Shown here: in pieces, positions 34,101-45,592 of the stretch
Numbering within the stretch: the first letter of the stretch is position 1
Layout: every line of letters begins with the position of its first letter
NCBI GenBank assembly: GCA_963970005.1
Contig: CAXAMN010029061.1
Coordinates: 57,596 to 121,595 of the forward strand
Direction: 5' to 3'
Origin: Durusdinium trenchii
Lineage: Eukaryota > Sar > Dinophyceae > Suessiales > Symbiodiniaceae
DNA length: 64,000 nt
Position numbers and translations under genes: made by a program
Notes under the pieces: model-generated
What the model was told of the DNA's origin: nothing
Databases searched by the model: none
The model's input: only the letters and a program-made list of their open reading frames with translations

Positions 34101-37078
34101 AGCTCTGAAGGACTTCATTGTTGGAACTTTGCGGCCCAAGAGGATTGCTGTGCACAGCCGTGGGTGCTTGGGAAACGCCATGGGGCGAAGGTGAGCGAGA
34201 TCGGTTGGACTTTGACCGGTGTGATTGTTGGTCAACAGGCATTTCCTCTTTGGGCCACCTCCTCGAGCGTTGCAAGGGTCAATACTCGAGGCATTAGCTG
34301 CTTTGAAATGTTCAAAGTTGAGAAACATTGCTAATCACTCATCAAAGTTGGTTGGCAGGGCTGCCAAGTCAGAAATGACGCATGGAACCAAGTGAAGGTT
34401 GCCAGCGGTACTTTTGAGGGCAAAGCTTGAATTCCAAGGCACCATCAGCACTTGTGGACAGCGAGCACGTCCAAACCAGGCGGCATTTCAACCTTGAAGA
34501 GGCCCAAGTTGCTGTAGAATCTAGATGTTGTCACAAACACAATGCATTGTACATTTCACGTTGCTTCTGACATACCCCGTGCAGGAGATTCACAACTCTT
34601 ATTCCAAATAAGTTTTACGATTTTTAGTTTACATGTTTTTGTCTTTTGAACTGGCAGGGCACGCGAGGTGCGACAACAAGTTCCTTCGAGATTGCTTCAA
34701 AGAGGAGTGCAAAGTGTACCAGTCTATTGAGTTTGGTTTCCGTTTGCAATAAGACACCCTCGCAACCTTATGACCGTATAAGCAAGTGTCACACAAGGGA
34801 AGCAAAGGTAGTAGGAGGCTTGCTAAAGCATTCAGGCGGTTTGATGCCTTAGAGCACAAGGAGCACGGACGAGAGGCACAAGATGTGGCGACACGTAGTC
34901 TGAATAATTGACTGGTGGTTTCGATTGGTTGTTTGGATTGATTGGGTTCCTGAGATCTTGTGATGGGAGGGATTGTCACAAGGGGCCTGTGCCTTGAAAA
35001 TGCATTTGATTCTTCTTGTGCATTCAAAGTCTTGCGAGCAGAGGCAGCTCATGCGCAGCTATTCCAACAAAAAGAACCCAACTTCAACTAAGCACTGTAC
35101 AGCGAGTGAATTTGATGTTTCAGGTGATCGAATCTTACTACGGCAGAAAGCATTTGCAGCTGCCTGAGTTTATTCAGAGTGAGATGTGCTCCGTATGGCA
35201 TTCACCGTTGGGCAATTGCTTTAAGGCTGGGGCCAGAATGCCACATGCAAGGAGCCTTGCAGGCAGGCCAAAGCCTTCATTCGTATCACTGAAAGGAAGA
35301 CATATGCCATGCAACAACTGCTTTCTTGCAAGGTGAAGAGTGCTGAAGTTCAACGTCGACGGCAAGAGACAAGTGCGAATGCCAATTCATTTGTTTGGCT
35401 AGCTGAGTTATATAACATTTCTTGCCCATTGGAGACCACAACTCCGCCACCCAATCGCACTTTCGGTTTTGAGCGCATCAGTGTTTGATATTCATGGACA
35501 TCTAATTTACAATCATGCTGCGTCAATCCACTAATTCTTGAGGTTTTGTATTTGTTCCCCCTTGCGCGATGTGGTTACAATGAAGCCTTGCAAGTAAGTT
35601 CTTGCAGAGATTCTTTCAACAAGAGCAACTTTATCTCGATTTCCAGACATTCACTTTTTAAGGTCAGCCGACTTTGAGGCCCTGTGTGGTTCATGTCTGG
35701 ATATGCACCAACGTTCCCTTTTCAAATGAAGGTGTTCCAATGACATCAGCAATGATTTCGTGGATCCCTTGCAGATGAAGCTTATTTGCCTGGCAGCGTC
35801 GGCTTCAACTTGATACGCTTGCAGGCGTGGTGACACTCCCCAACGACGGCACTTGGTCTCTCAGGAGTTCTAACTTTGCACATGCTGCGTGATGAAACGG
35901 GAACATATATTATATATATAAATACATATAAATATTCAGAATATACATATTCAGAGCTATCGTTGATATACAGAAGTCATCAGTAATCATTTGATTTACA
36001 TTCAAAGCATTCCGAAAGAACGATAGACAACTTGCAAGCACCTGTACTTTTGGGTCCAAAAGTTTTGGTTCAAGGACCACTTGCTGTGGAGCGGCGCAGT
36101 CAGTGGTCGGTGTGCAGATCAAGCACCCCCACAGGCCTGAACTTGCAAAGAGCGCTATATCTGTCAGAGGACTGGCCTGTTGCCCTCAATACTGGTAGCC
36201 CAAATTGGGATTGCTTTTCCTTGGTCCGGATGAGCTGCAAGAGTTGAGAGTGTTCATTGCAAGCTGTTGTGAGATTTTACGCATAGAATGTGCAGAGGGC
36301 TTGCGGCGCAGCGAACCATCACCCACACTGGATTCCCAAGTTGCAAACTTGTGGGGAGCATGGTTGTGAAGTTTGAAATGTGCAAGGCAACAGTCGACAG
36401 GCGTGTGAGATGTTGAATGAAATCTTTAGGCTTGTTGATCCAGCAAGAGAAGCGATGGCGCAGGCTCGGTGTTGTTTGCTAGCATCAGTTGTTTTGTTTC
36501 ACTCCGCCAAATGTCCTTCAGGCGGCTCCCCTGCTTTGCTACGGCCCAAGGCTGAATGGAGCTGATGCCTTCGCTCCTGTTTGTGTGGAGGTGTGTTTGC
36601 AAGGCCAACACCTTCCAATGCATTCAAGATTCAAGGTTTCGTCACTTTGCCACATCCTTGCATTTTTGTCATACCTGGTCCCATTTGTGCTTGTTGGACA
36701 GATCTCAAACTCCGGTCAAGCGCCGAGTTGAAGTGGCGGACTGGACAATTCCACCACAAAGACATTTTTTTCAATGTTTGTGTAGCATGGGTGTGCACCT
36801 TCCTTGTCCAGCTGCAGGACAATCTTGTCGGGGGAACGCTGCGAGGTGCAGGCATGTTGCTGGCAACCAATTGTGTCTTGTTTTTTTCAAGCACGGGCTT
36901 GTGAGTTTGCTTGACCTAGGTTCTTTGCAACAGGCAGAGAAAAGTGAGAAGATCCTGCAAAGGCACCAAATGGGGTGAGTTTGTTTGAAGAGATCCCAAT
37001 TTTGGTTCAAAGTTCATACTGAACTGCGACAGCCTTAAAGGTGTGTCCAACATGTAGTTTTGTTTGCAAGCGATACAG
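31181..37078. other. No recognisable gene
   Basis: No family-level match on either strand. A direct 18-bp duplication (AAAGACGCTCCCCCTCCC) at 31,692-31,727 is followed by a CCTCC/GGAGG hairpin. A 158-codon plus frame at 32,172-32,648 is lysine- and phenylalanine-rich without motifs. Possible isolated exons cannot be ruled out. Confidence 0.4.
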
Positions 37079-37218
37079 TAAGTTTCCCTAAAAATCTAGG
37101 AACTAAATAAATAGTGCGTGAGCTATCCTGCGTCCATGCCAGTAGCATACTAGTAGCTAGTAGCTTACTAGAGTGTCTTACTTAATTTATACGTAGGCCG
37201 GGGGGAGCGGGCTTTAAA
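37079..37218 (-). mobile_element. Short dispersed element, copy 2
   Basis: The reverse complement begins TTTAAAGCCC and ends TTTTTAGGGAAACTTA, like the copy at 5,671-5,832, with a CTACTAGCTACTAG-rich centre and the same CTATTTATTT-GTTCCTAG segment. It is 20 bp shorter than copy 1, with the difference in the centre. Confidence 0.6.
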
Positions 37219-40200
37219 GAAAGATATTCTGTTCTCTTGAGGCGATTGGACGATGGTGCGGTCTCCCGGAAACATTCATGGTCATGAGGACTGGATTCAT
37301 TTTTACTCGGAGGAACCAGTTTGCTTGGTGGACACCTTCGGGAGCCTCTTCCAATGCCTTTTGTGTCCTTGTCTCAATATGCATTAATTCAACTCAACTG
37401 AGAAAGATTTGATACAAACAAACCAAACTGATCCTTTGCCACCGTGACAGCACACATCAGGGATGACGCAGCTCGCCCATTGGCCTTACCATCTCGGAGT
37501 CCCCAGCGTCCTCAGGATTCTGATGCGGCGAACACTTTGTGTTGGATTTCTTTTGTTGCCAGTGCAGGATCATTTGGCTGGTGGTGCTTGCCTTCCAGTG
37601 AGCGCACACTGAATGCACAAAACATGCTTTCAAAGTCTCAAGAAGAGACTTTGCGCATATAGCCAATGCTTGGACTCGACAAATGACTGTGACTTTTCGA
37701 GCTTAGCAGAACCCGCAAGGCAAAAAATGGAAGCGCCATTTCTGCTGCTGTGGCTGTTGGAGGGCTTTTGGAGGAGATGTGACGTGACTGCCATCGTTAG
37801 CTCTTTTGATCGACCGTTCTGCCGCAGCTGTGTCGCAGCTTGAACATGGGTGGATTACTAAGTGGGTGATCAACCGCCTGGGCCCTAGGGCCAGTGCTTC
37901 AGCCCCTTTAAGCATGGGCCTCCTTTTGAGGGAGGCCCATACTAAAGAGGCCCAAGCACCTTTTGTTGCCTGTCAATTCTTCAAAGCAAGTTTGCGGAAC
38001 TGGTGAATGTTTGTGGACTTGGCACGGTTCCGCAATTCAGGAACGTACATATCATGGTGTCCATCGCGCGGCCTCTCGCAACAGACTTAAATGCGCCCTC
38101 AAGGATGCGTCTCAATCAACTTCAGCAGTGATTCAGACGAACTAGGTCTTTGCAGCTATATTGCACAGATATGTTGCTGCACAAGGCTGGGCCTTGTTTT
38201 TTTAATTTATGCCATTGTAGGGCCGTGAAGACCCGAGCATTATCCTATACTATACGTCAAAGTGAGTTACAGGCGGTGACTCTGCCTTCCTCCTGCAGCA
38301 AGGCACTCCAACGAGTGTGTATCAAGAATCTAGAGTGTTGACTTGGGATAGCCAAAGCTCAGGAATGGAAGCGTTGCACGGCAATCGAAGAAAGGCCTGG
38401 ATCTTTGGCTTAGTGCTCACATGAGATGGGGGCTCTCCTATGATCAAACTATATATATATATACATACAACTCTTGGAACGCTTGTGAATCTTGGATTGT
38501 CATGCACTCCAGTTCCTGCTTTGGAGTCATCTACTGATTTGCCGTATGTACGACCGCCTCTTTTAAGCCTCACTCCATGATTAATTTCACTTTCCACGTT
38601 CTAGACCGTCAAGTACGCTCTTGTTTCAGTGTGCTGCTCCGCTTGCGACAAGTGTTGCATAGCATTAATGAAGTGATTCGTCCTTTGGTTTCTTCAAACT
38701 TGTCAGCTCAACTTGGCCCGCCAAGCAAGCAGCGAGAAATGGAACCACATGTGCAAATGAAAGGCTTGTTGCCCGGGTTGGTGCCACAACCAGCACATGC
38801 ATCCTTCAATCTGGAGCGTGAGGCAGTGCTGTCAAGAGATGATATGTTGAGGTCGCTTTGCGACGACAAACGCCTGCACCAGTTGTTTTGAGAGACAGCG
38901 TGTATTCAGGTGGAGGTGTTAGGAATAAGATAATTTTCACAGTGGCAAGAGACCCAAGTATAACAAGAGCGAAAAGAAGTGTGTATACATCCGGTGATAA
39001 TATTTCACAAACATATGATTTCGATCGACCCCCTTTGAATTGTACATTTTGAAGGGAATTCCTGCAATTTATCATCCACTGCACTGCATCGCATTGTATT
39101 TTCATTTATGTCTTACTATTTTTTGACACAGGGCGATCTATTTTTGGATTTTTTATTGCCTATATTTTTGTGGCTTCTATGGCTTTTGGCTTCCATGGGT
39201 CCTGTGGCTTTTGGCTTCTGTGGCTTCTGTGGCTTCTGTGGCTTCTGTGGCTTCTGCAGCTTTTGGCTTTTGTGGCTGCTGTGGCATTAGTGCTCAAAAC
39301 TCCAGAAAGAGCTATGTAGCAAAACTGCAAGGAAGGAACCATGATAAATTTGTACACTTGTGCTTATACATACATGTCAAAGCTCCAGAAGGAGCTACCG
39401 TGCAAAGCCGAAAATAACGAGGAACCCAAGAGAGATTTGTACACTTGCACATCTACTCCAGAAGGACCTACTTTGGCTTGTTTGGCGTTTGTGTCTTTTG
39501 GCTTGTGTGGCTTTGGGCTTTTTGTTCTTTTTGTGGTTTCTGTGGCTTCTGCGGCTATTGGGTTTTGGTGGCTTGTGTGGCATTGTGTTGGTTTGGTTTT
39601 TGATTGCTTGCTTTTGGCGGTTCTCTTGGATTTTGATGGCTAGGTTTTGATAGCTTCTTCTGTTGCCCTTAGTGTAGCTTTTTGGACAGTTGGTTTGATG
39701 GCTTGCTTTTGGTTATACAGTAGTGTTCTCGTGGACTTTGTTGGGTCTCGATGGCTTGGTTTTGATTACTTTTTTTTTTTTTTTGTCTTGGCAGTTTGTA
39801 GCTTTTTGGTGGGCTGATTTTGTTTGCTCTTGGGGGAACTGCAGAAAAACTTCGGGGGACTACACCGCTGGGAACCTTTCTAAAACCCCATAGGGAGCAA
39901 CCTAGCAAAACTACCGAAAACAGAGACACAATCATATTGAACTTCCAACAACAACATTGCATTTTTCGACCCACTGGACTTTGGTACATTTCTAAGTGGG
40001 TCCAACTTATAAGCACGGCCTGTCCATCATTATTTTGTGGATCTTTTTTCTTTTTCCTGCATTGTACCATTGTACCGTTCATTTGTAGGTCCTATGTTGA
40101 TCATGTCATTGAAGAGGTTTGCGTGTCTCATTATTGCATCATTTGCATCACAAGATCACTGAAAGGCACGTAAACGACTCCTTTCAACAGTTTCACCGCC

Positions 40201-40263
40201 ACGTGTACCACTTCATGTCCTGCCCCGCCCCAGGTCATATGGCACACCACCTCCACATCCTTT
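37219..40263. other. No recognisable gene; simple repeats
   Basis: Contains a (TA)n tract near 38,452, a 9-bp minisatellite at 39,171-39,286 and a poly-T run near 39,768. Long frames at 39.2-39.65 kb are translations of the TGGCTTCTG-like repeat. Confidence 0.45.
39171..39286. repeat. 9-bp minisatellite TGGCTTCTG
   Basis: At least five near-perfect consecutive units, with degenerate units (TGGCTTTTG, TGGCTGCTG) on both sides and more scattered similar units at 39,478-39,650. Confidence 0.9.
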
Positions 40264-41370
40264 TTGCACCTCCAGACACACCTGTCCCTCCCCCCTCAGC
40301 TAAAGCAAGAGCTCAGTGTTCGCGCCCGAACTCACACACGCCTCACCTTCGGTCCGGGCGGATTTTGCAAAGGGTCAGGACATGAAAATGTGTTTGTGGT
40401 GAATCAGGTGCCAAATGATTCCTCTCGGCCCGACCTGCAAAGGCAAACGAAGAAGCTGAGGGGTCTAGGTCGAATCACGGTTGATGAACCTGGTGTGCAG
40501 ATTGAAGCACTTGCAGAGCTTGCACAAAATTCAATGGACAGCCTTGGCAAACAATACATTTTCCACCTCAAGAGCAGCCGCAAAGCAAAGTCGCTAAAGC
40601 CCCAAGCAGGCTACATGTTTTTGGAGTGGAAGTGACTACTTAGGTTTTGTTGAAGCCAGTGCGTGGAAACAGAACAAACGAGCGCAGTTCCGCCTTGTGC
40701 GATGTCAAGTTACAATGATGAAAGAGGAAATATCGATTTAGGCAATTCTTTTGAAACCTGCCAAGTACATGTACGTCACAGTCTTGGCAGATCACAGGGG
40801 AGGAATGAAGAATGACACCGGCTCTGCAAACCCATCACAAAAACTATGGTTTGGGGATATGACACACCATTGGTTTTCCACCCGTCGGAATGCTGAAGGC
40901 TATCGTTGCCCAGCAGAACTTAGCTGCTGTTGACCCGCCTGATGGCATGACTGCTGAGCTCGTCCACATGCGCCCATCATTGCTGGGCCACCGAGCAGCT
41001 GAAGAATATTGCAAGGGCCCTCCTTTGAATCCAAGGGGACAATTCTTTGAAAGCTCTTGAAATTCTACATGGCGGAGTTACCTGAGGTTGGCGCTTTCCT
41101 GCGTTACTGTCGCGTACTTCACTTCGTATGCAGCAACCTTAATTTGACGGGTCTGCTTTACACATATCTCTAAGCCAAGCATTGACATGATTGGTCCAAG
41201 GCCATTCTGGCCATTGTCCGAGCTTTCAACCAGGTTGGGTTGAACTCAGAGCTTCAACCAATTGTCGCTTCACTTCCCGGAGGCCACAACCAGTCCAGCT
41301 GGACCTTTAGAAAAGGCACTGGAGGCGTAAACACTTGGAATTTTCTTTCGAAGGTTAAGAAATTCTACAC
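40264..41370 (+). pseudogene. Degraded coding sequence, unidentified
   Basis: Several plus-strand segments read as plausible protein, separated by stops and shifts: 40,264-40,635 (ends with KSLKPQAGYMFLEWK), 40,751-40,933 (KYMYVTVLADHRGGM), about 40,895-41,050 (QQNLAAVDPPDGMTAELVHM), about 41,070-41,175 and about 41,195-41,380 (AILAIVRAFNQVGLNSELQ). They look like consecutive pieces of one gene or retroposed copy. I do not recognise the family. Confidence 0.3.
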
Positions 41371-42246
41371 TTGCTGCTAGACCTTAGATCTCACAGAAGT
41401 ATGAAACCGACTTTGAACCACTTCTATAACAGAGAGATGCGAGCGTGGTTTTGGTTTGAATCTGGTCAGTCCTCAGTGATGGGCGTATGCTTCGCGCCTA
41501 TGCTTTGCGTTCTCTTCCTGTCTGCAACGCACCTCAGTTTTTTTGAACCAGCATTAAGCAGGCTCCGCACTTCCACAAGCTTTTTGTTGATTGTGAGTGG
41601 ATGTTTTGTCGACAACAGCACCACATCGAGAAAATGGCAACATATGGGCTCAACAGGTATCGAGCATACAAACATGAAAGATCTTTGAGTCATTGTTGGA
41701 GGTGATTGGAAGTAAGAATCCTAACACTCACATTCTGAACAAATATCCAGAAGCAAAACCAATCTTTGGCAGAAGTACTAGTTGCTCTTTTCATTCACCC
41801 TGTCGGAGCTTCCGCATCAACGGCCAGTGAGCATCTCAGCTTGCTTGTTGCAAGACCTTACTCAGGACAATGTCAAGTTTTGGTTACTGCTGCCAAGGGT
41901 AGCTATGACAGATCCTCAAACCATCGCGGATTCCTTTGAGGGCCTGGAAGGCAGCGCACTTTGCCCAAGCCAAAGCAGACAGACCTGCATTCCACATGAG
42001 CATTTCGTAAAAGTTGTACTTATGTTTACGTCTCGCATGTTTCACCTGCTCCCCCTTCCGATGCTATCAGATCACAACGTGCCTTTGTGTGGCTGATGGC
42101 TCGGCAGCCGTACAAAAGTTATATACCTGAACCAATCATATTGCCTGAGCAGCACAAGCCAGACTTGAAGAAATGGAAGAAGCGTTTGGATTCCTCTCTC
42201 CATGCCACAAATTCCATGCCCAGCACATGCGGGATGTCTCCATCAC

Positions 42247-42865
42247 GTGTGTGTCAAACCCCGTACCCAGGGGTCCTTTCACCTACTTTCAAAGCAGGGG
42301 CGTGTGACAGTCTTATCCCATCACACGCAATGAAGCTGTGGATAAGAGTGGGAAGGGAAACTTGGCCAGTTTCCTGTTCCTGCATGTAGCGTCCCTGGAT
42401 GACTTACCCATTAATTTGGGGTCATAGCTGGGAGCTACGGTGACTGTTCTAATCTACTGGGTGATTTTCTGTCTCGCCCAAAAACAGGAGGCAGGGTTTG
42501 TCGGCAGACTTGTCTGTCGGTTCCCTTCCATTTCTACCCTAATGGATCGATTTGCCAGTCCCTAGCTATGCAGGAGGCTTCTTTATCCTTTTAGTCTACC
42601 CTAGCTACCAACAGGAGGCTTTTTCCTTTTTTGCTTGTACCTACTTATATAGAGCAACTCACCTGTCTCGCTCTATTATTGAACCTACCTCCCTACGAAC
42701 TCTATGTGCGAGCGGCTGAGCGTTGCTTATACACTTTTGTTACAGCACCTTCAAGTGAGTTGACTTACCGCCTTTCCGTTCTTCACCAACTAACCAGTCA
42801 AGTGTACTGCGTAACTGAACTTCCACTGGATGGTACGTTCCCTCACCTGAACTTTGAGTGTAAGT
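42247..42865 (+). repeat. Terminal repeat of related element D (single copy)
   Basis: Begins GTGTGTGTCAAACCCCG with a CCCC/GGGG hairpin and contains the same folded RNA domain as the A, B and C repeats. It ends in TTTGAGTGTAAGTGTGTG, directly against the B repeat. No second D repeat is in the window, so its internal region is lost or elsewhere. Boundaries are inferred by analogy with the A and B repeats. Confidence 0.55.
42294..42383 (+). ncRNA. Pseudoknotted RNA domain, type D
   Basis: Closing helix GCAGG (42,294-42,298) with CCTGC (42,379-42,383). Hairpin P2 GCGTGTGA/TCACACGC (42,300-42,307 and 42,321-42,328). The P2 loop TCTTATCC (42,311-42,318) pairs perfectly with GGATAAGA (42,340-42,347). 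Hairpin P4 GGAAACT-TGGCC-AGTTTCC (42,356-42,374). The linker after P2 reads AATGAAG, matching AACGAAG and TACGAAG in the other types. All non-closing helices differ in sequence from types A, B and C yet pair fully. Function unknown: ribozyme, RT-recognition or packaging RNA. Confidence 0.8.
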
Positions 42866-43260
42866 GTGTGTGTGTAACCCTTGGAGTCAGAGGGATCCCG
42901 TTGGATTTGATGTGGACTTTTTCTTCGCTTTTGGTATTTTTAGTGCAGGGGGTAGCGGCAGATCATTTGGGACCGCTACCAACGAAGACGCCCATTTGAT
43001 CTGGTGATATCGGAGTTGGCCACTCCGACGTACCTGCAATTTTCCATTTTCGAATGGCGAGAGGCTAAGCCAAGAACTTCCCTGACCTGAGTTTCTTGTT
43101 GCTGCAGACTTGCACGGAACGCCGTCAGCTTGTCGTCTCGTCGGTCGTGGCCTTTAACTACAGGAACTCTGGTCCCCTTCACCTGGTTTTTCAGGATTTG
43201 GGTCTCTTAGGCCGGCGTGTGGCACCGCATTCAGTTCAGTACACAATACCTCAAGTGTGT
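42866..43260 (+). repeat. Left terminal repeat of element B
   Basis: Begins GTGTGTGTGTAACCCTTGG and ends TCAAGTGTGT. It shares with the A repeat the AACCC...AGGG hairpin, the RNA domain, TTAGGCCGGCGTGTGGCACC and the GTGTGT end. It differs from its right partner by about seven substitutions and one 2-nt indel. Confidence 0.9.
42945..43037 (+). ncRNA. Pseudoknotted RNA domain, type B (left)
   Basis: GCAGG (42,945-42,949) pairs with CCTGC (43,033-43,037). P2 is GGTAGCGG/CCGCTACC. The P2 loop CAGATCA pairs with TGATCTG downstream, plus GGG with CCC. P4 is TCGGAGT-TGGCC-ACTCCGA, against TCAGAGT/ACTCTGA in type A, a clear compensatory A-T to G-C exchange. Confidence 0.85.
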
Positions 43261-43501
43261 TTGGCCTCGTGCCAACCCGGGATGAGCCCGCAGAGTGCCT
43301 CCCGTGGACCCGTCGAACGGGTGTACGTCGTTATCTCCCCTACCCGGAGATGTACGTGTCCGCAGCGGACAGTAGCTGGCTCATGCCATAAGAACTCAAA
43401 TTTGTCCCATCTTTGGAATACCAAGTTGGCTCATGCCCTTACGTGACCGCAGCGGTCGGAGGTGGCAGCCTTCGGGCACGCCGTACGTGGTCGCAGCGAC
43501 C
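43261..43501 (+). promoter_or_regulatory. Element leader with small covarying hairpins (B copy)
   Basis: Directly after the left repeat comes the hairpin TTGGC-CTCGT-GCCAA (43,261-43,275). Three mini-hairpins follow, each GTG-stem-GCAG-stem: GTCCGCAGCGGAC (43,358-43,370), GACCGCAGCGGTC (43,445-43,457) and GGTCGCAGCGACC (43,489-43,501). Stems differ but pair, and the GCAG loop is constant. The A element has the same three positions. Likely an RNA-level signal such as packaging or RT priming, but this is inference. Confidence 0.7.
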
Positions 43502-43817
43502 AAAGTCAGTTCAAGGTTCATTGGAACCTGTCGTGAACTTAGGCGCACACACAGCACGTACATGTTTAACGAGGCTTGCCTAGGTTTGCCTAGGTTCTTT
43601 AATGAGGTTTGGGTTCATCGGTTTCCGTCCCCTCCATTTGTTTCCCTTTTCATCCTTTCCCCTTCGCACACCTGGGGGTTCATCGGTTGTCCCTGTGCAT
43701 TTGGTTTCTCTTTCATCGCAACCACACACACTTTTGTCCCGTCGTCTCCCTTTTCATGTCTTCATCCTTTTGTCCTTTCTGCGCGCACATTTGCGCATTG
43801 GTCCTAGCCTTAATTTT

Positions 43818-43835
43818 GCCTCCCCTCGGGGAGGC
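43818..43835 (+). promoter_or_regulatory. Hairpin abutting the 3' repeat (B copy)
   Basis: GCCTCCC-CTCG-GGGAGGC, a perfect 7-bp stem ending exactly one base before the right repeat. The A element has GCCTCCC-TTCG-GGGAGGC in the same place. Its 3' arm is purine-rich, as expected of a polypurine tract. Confidence 0.75.
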
Positions 43836-44232
43836 GTGTGTGTGTAACCCTTGAAGTCAGAGGGATCCCGTTGGATTTGATGTGGACTTTTTCTTCGCTT
43901 TTGGTATTTTTAGTGCAGGGGGTAGCGGCAGATCATTTGGGACCGCTACCAACGAAGACGCCCATTTGATCTGGTGATATCGGAGTTGGCCGCTCCGACG
44001 TACCTGCAATTTTCCATTTCTTCGAATGGCGAGAGGCTAAGCCAAGAACCTCCCTGACCTGAATTTCTTGTTGCTGCAGACTTGCACGGAACGCCGTCAG
44101 CTTGTCGTCTCGTCGGTCGTGGCCTTTAACTACAGGAACTCTGGGTCCCTTCACCTGGTTTTTCAGGATTTGGGTCTCTTAGGCCGGCGTGTGGCACCGC
44201 ATTCAGTTCAGTACACAATATCTCAAGTGTGT
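43836..44232 (+). repeat. Right terminal repeat of element B
   Basis: Partner of 42,866-43,260, with the RNA domain at 43,915-44,007. In its P4 a T-A pair becomes T-G (TCGGAGT with GCTCCGA), still pairable. It is followed without a gap by the C repeat. Confidence 0.9.
43915..44007 (+). ncRNA. Pseudoknotted RNA domain, type B (right)
   Basis: Same fold as 42,945-43,037. One P4 substitution turns a Watson-Crick pair into a G-U wobble, so the helix is kept. Confidence 0.85.
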
Positions 44233-44567
44233 GGCAACCCCCGTCTCCAGGGGCACTAACATACTACTTTGACTATTCTCTCATTTTCAAGTTCTATTCA
44301 GCAGGGGGTGGAGACACCTGTATTGCTTCTCCACCTACGAAGCTGGCAATGCACGGTGAGGATATCAGTTCCAGACGCGGAACTGATGTACCTGCAAAAT
44401 TTAACTTCAATTGACCTTGGTGATTCTACGCAAAAGACAACGTTGTCTCATTCGGTGATTTGCAGTTAAGTGCTAGCGCATTCGGCTAAAGCAGTAACAT
44501 AAAAAGCTAACGTTCACCGCGAATCTTTGAATCTCAGCTCTACGGAGCGCTCATTTTAAGTGTGTGT
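44233..44567 (+). repeat. Terminal repeat of related element C (single copy)
   Basis: Starts immediately after GTGTGT with GGCAACCCCCG and a CCCC/GGGG hairpin, holds a type C RNA domain, and appears to end at TTTAAGTGTGTGT. Nothing of an internal region follows. Boundaries rest on layout, since primary sequence is largely diverged from A and B. Confidence 0.55.
44301..44395 (+). ncRNA. Pseudoknotted RNA domain, type C
   Basis: GCAGG (44,301-44,305) with CCTGC (44,391-44,395). P2 GGTGGAGA/TCTCCACC (44,307-44,314 and 44,328-44,335). Loop segments CACC (44,315-44,318) and ATTGC (44,322-44,326) pair with GGTG (44,355-44,358) and GCAAT (44,346-44,350). P4 is ATCAGTTCC/GGAACTGAT (44,364-44,372 and 44,379-44,387). 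The TACGAAG linker after P2 is conserved. Every variable helix differs from types A, B and D and still pairs. Confidence 0.85.
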
Positions 44568-45550
44568 CGCAGCTTCTTTCCACTGCGGTAAGCTGTGTGA
44601 ACCCCAAGGGCTTGACGTTTTCCTGTGTGTGTGTTTTTTTAAACCACATATTTGCAAGGCATGTTGGAAGTGCTGTCTCTTCGCCCCAAGCAAAACTTGT
44701 TGTACCGCTGCCCCGAAGGCCTTAACTTGCCGGTGGCAGAGTTTGTGCAGGCATTCATGACAAGCCCCTACTTAGATCCTCGGACGCAATGCCTCAACAG
44801 GGTTCTGATTCTTTTCACAGGCTTGCTGACCTTACACTCACCGAAGCTTTCAATCAGCGTGTGATTTCGAAACAATTTGCATTGTCAGAGGGCAGAGCCT
44901 GTCAGGTTCGCAAAGTGGCCATGGTCACTGGCTTTGAGGAGCAGATTCTGAGGTCAATTCCTGCAGAGGAGAACTTCACACGTCTATCAGCACCTTGGAA
45001 ACGGCACGCCCATCAGAAACACGAGCACATGTTCAATGTAGGTTATCGAAGTGAGTAGTGCTGTAGGGGTATCTCTACAAGTATTGAAAGATATGGTCTA
45101 AAACCGACCTATGTCAGAAACCAACCTATGCTGTCAGGCAAGTGCTTTCCAAAAGATCGTGCCCAAAGATATTCCTCAACGTGTTTTTTTTTGTCAACCA
45201 AATAAGAGTGTATGGTTCCACATATATAGGTAGAGATACAAAGAAAGAGGAGCACAGGTCCGATTCGCAAAAATAGAGAAGGAAAAGAGGCAAGGGCTCC
45301 TTCAAAAAGGGTTCCCCTTCAAATTCGGGGTCTTTAGGCGTTATGCAAATCTTGGGCACCGCTTGCCCCTTCATTTTGTTACCACTTAGGCGTTGATTTG
45401 GTTTAAGGCTTGCTTGCTAGTATTCATGTCAACAAAGCTTCTTCTATTCATGCTATGCTATATTCTAACTTGTACTTGTGTTGCATTTTCTCTTCCGGTA
45501 CTTCTTTCTGTTCTTCTTTTCCTGTTTTGTTCTTTTATTACTTTTTGTTT

Positions 45551-45592
45551 CATTCATTCATTCATTCATTCATTCTTTCTTTCTTTCTTTCT
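45551..45592. repeat. (CATT)n then (CTTT)n microsatellites
   Basis: Six CATT units followed by four to five TTTC units. It generates artefactual phenylalanine- and serine-rich frames. Confidence 0.95.

Larger units (their letters stand above)
42866..44232 (+). mobile_element. Short non-autonomous element B with direct terminal repeats
   Basis: Two terminal repeats (42,866-43,260, 395 bp; 43,836-44,232, 397 bp), about 97-98% identical, flank a 575-bp internal region. The internal region starts with the same leader as the 15-kb element at 48.6-63.9 kb: a TTGGC/GCCAA hairpin, then CCCGGGATGAGCCCG and three small GCAG-loop hairpins. It ends with the same GC-rich hairpin directly before the 3' repeat. 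All protein-coding parts are missing. It is a deletion derivative that would depend on a full-length relative. It sits in a GT tract between the D and C repeats. Confidence 0.85.

Noticed and set aside
38452-38467. TA-rich tracts as TATA promoters
   Set aside because: They are microsatellites with no gene downstream, and dinoflagellate promoters generally lack canonical TATA boxes.
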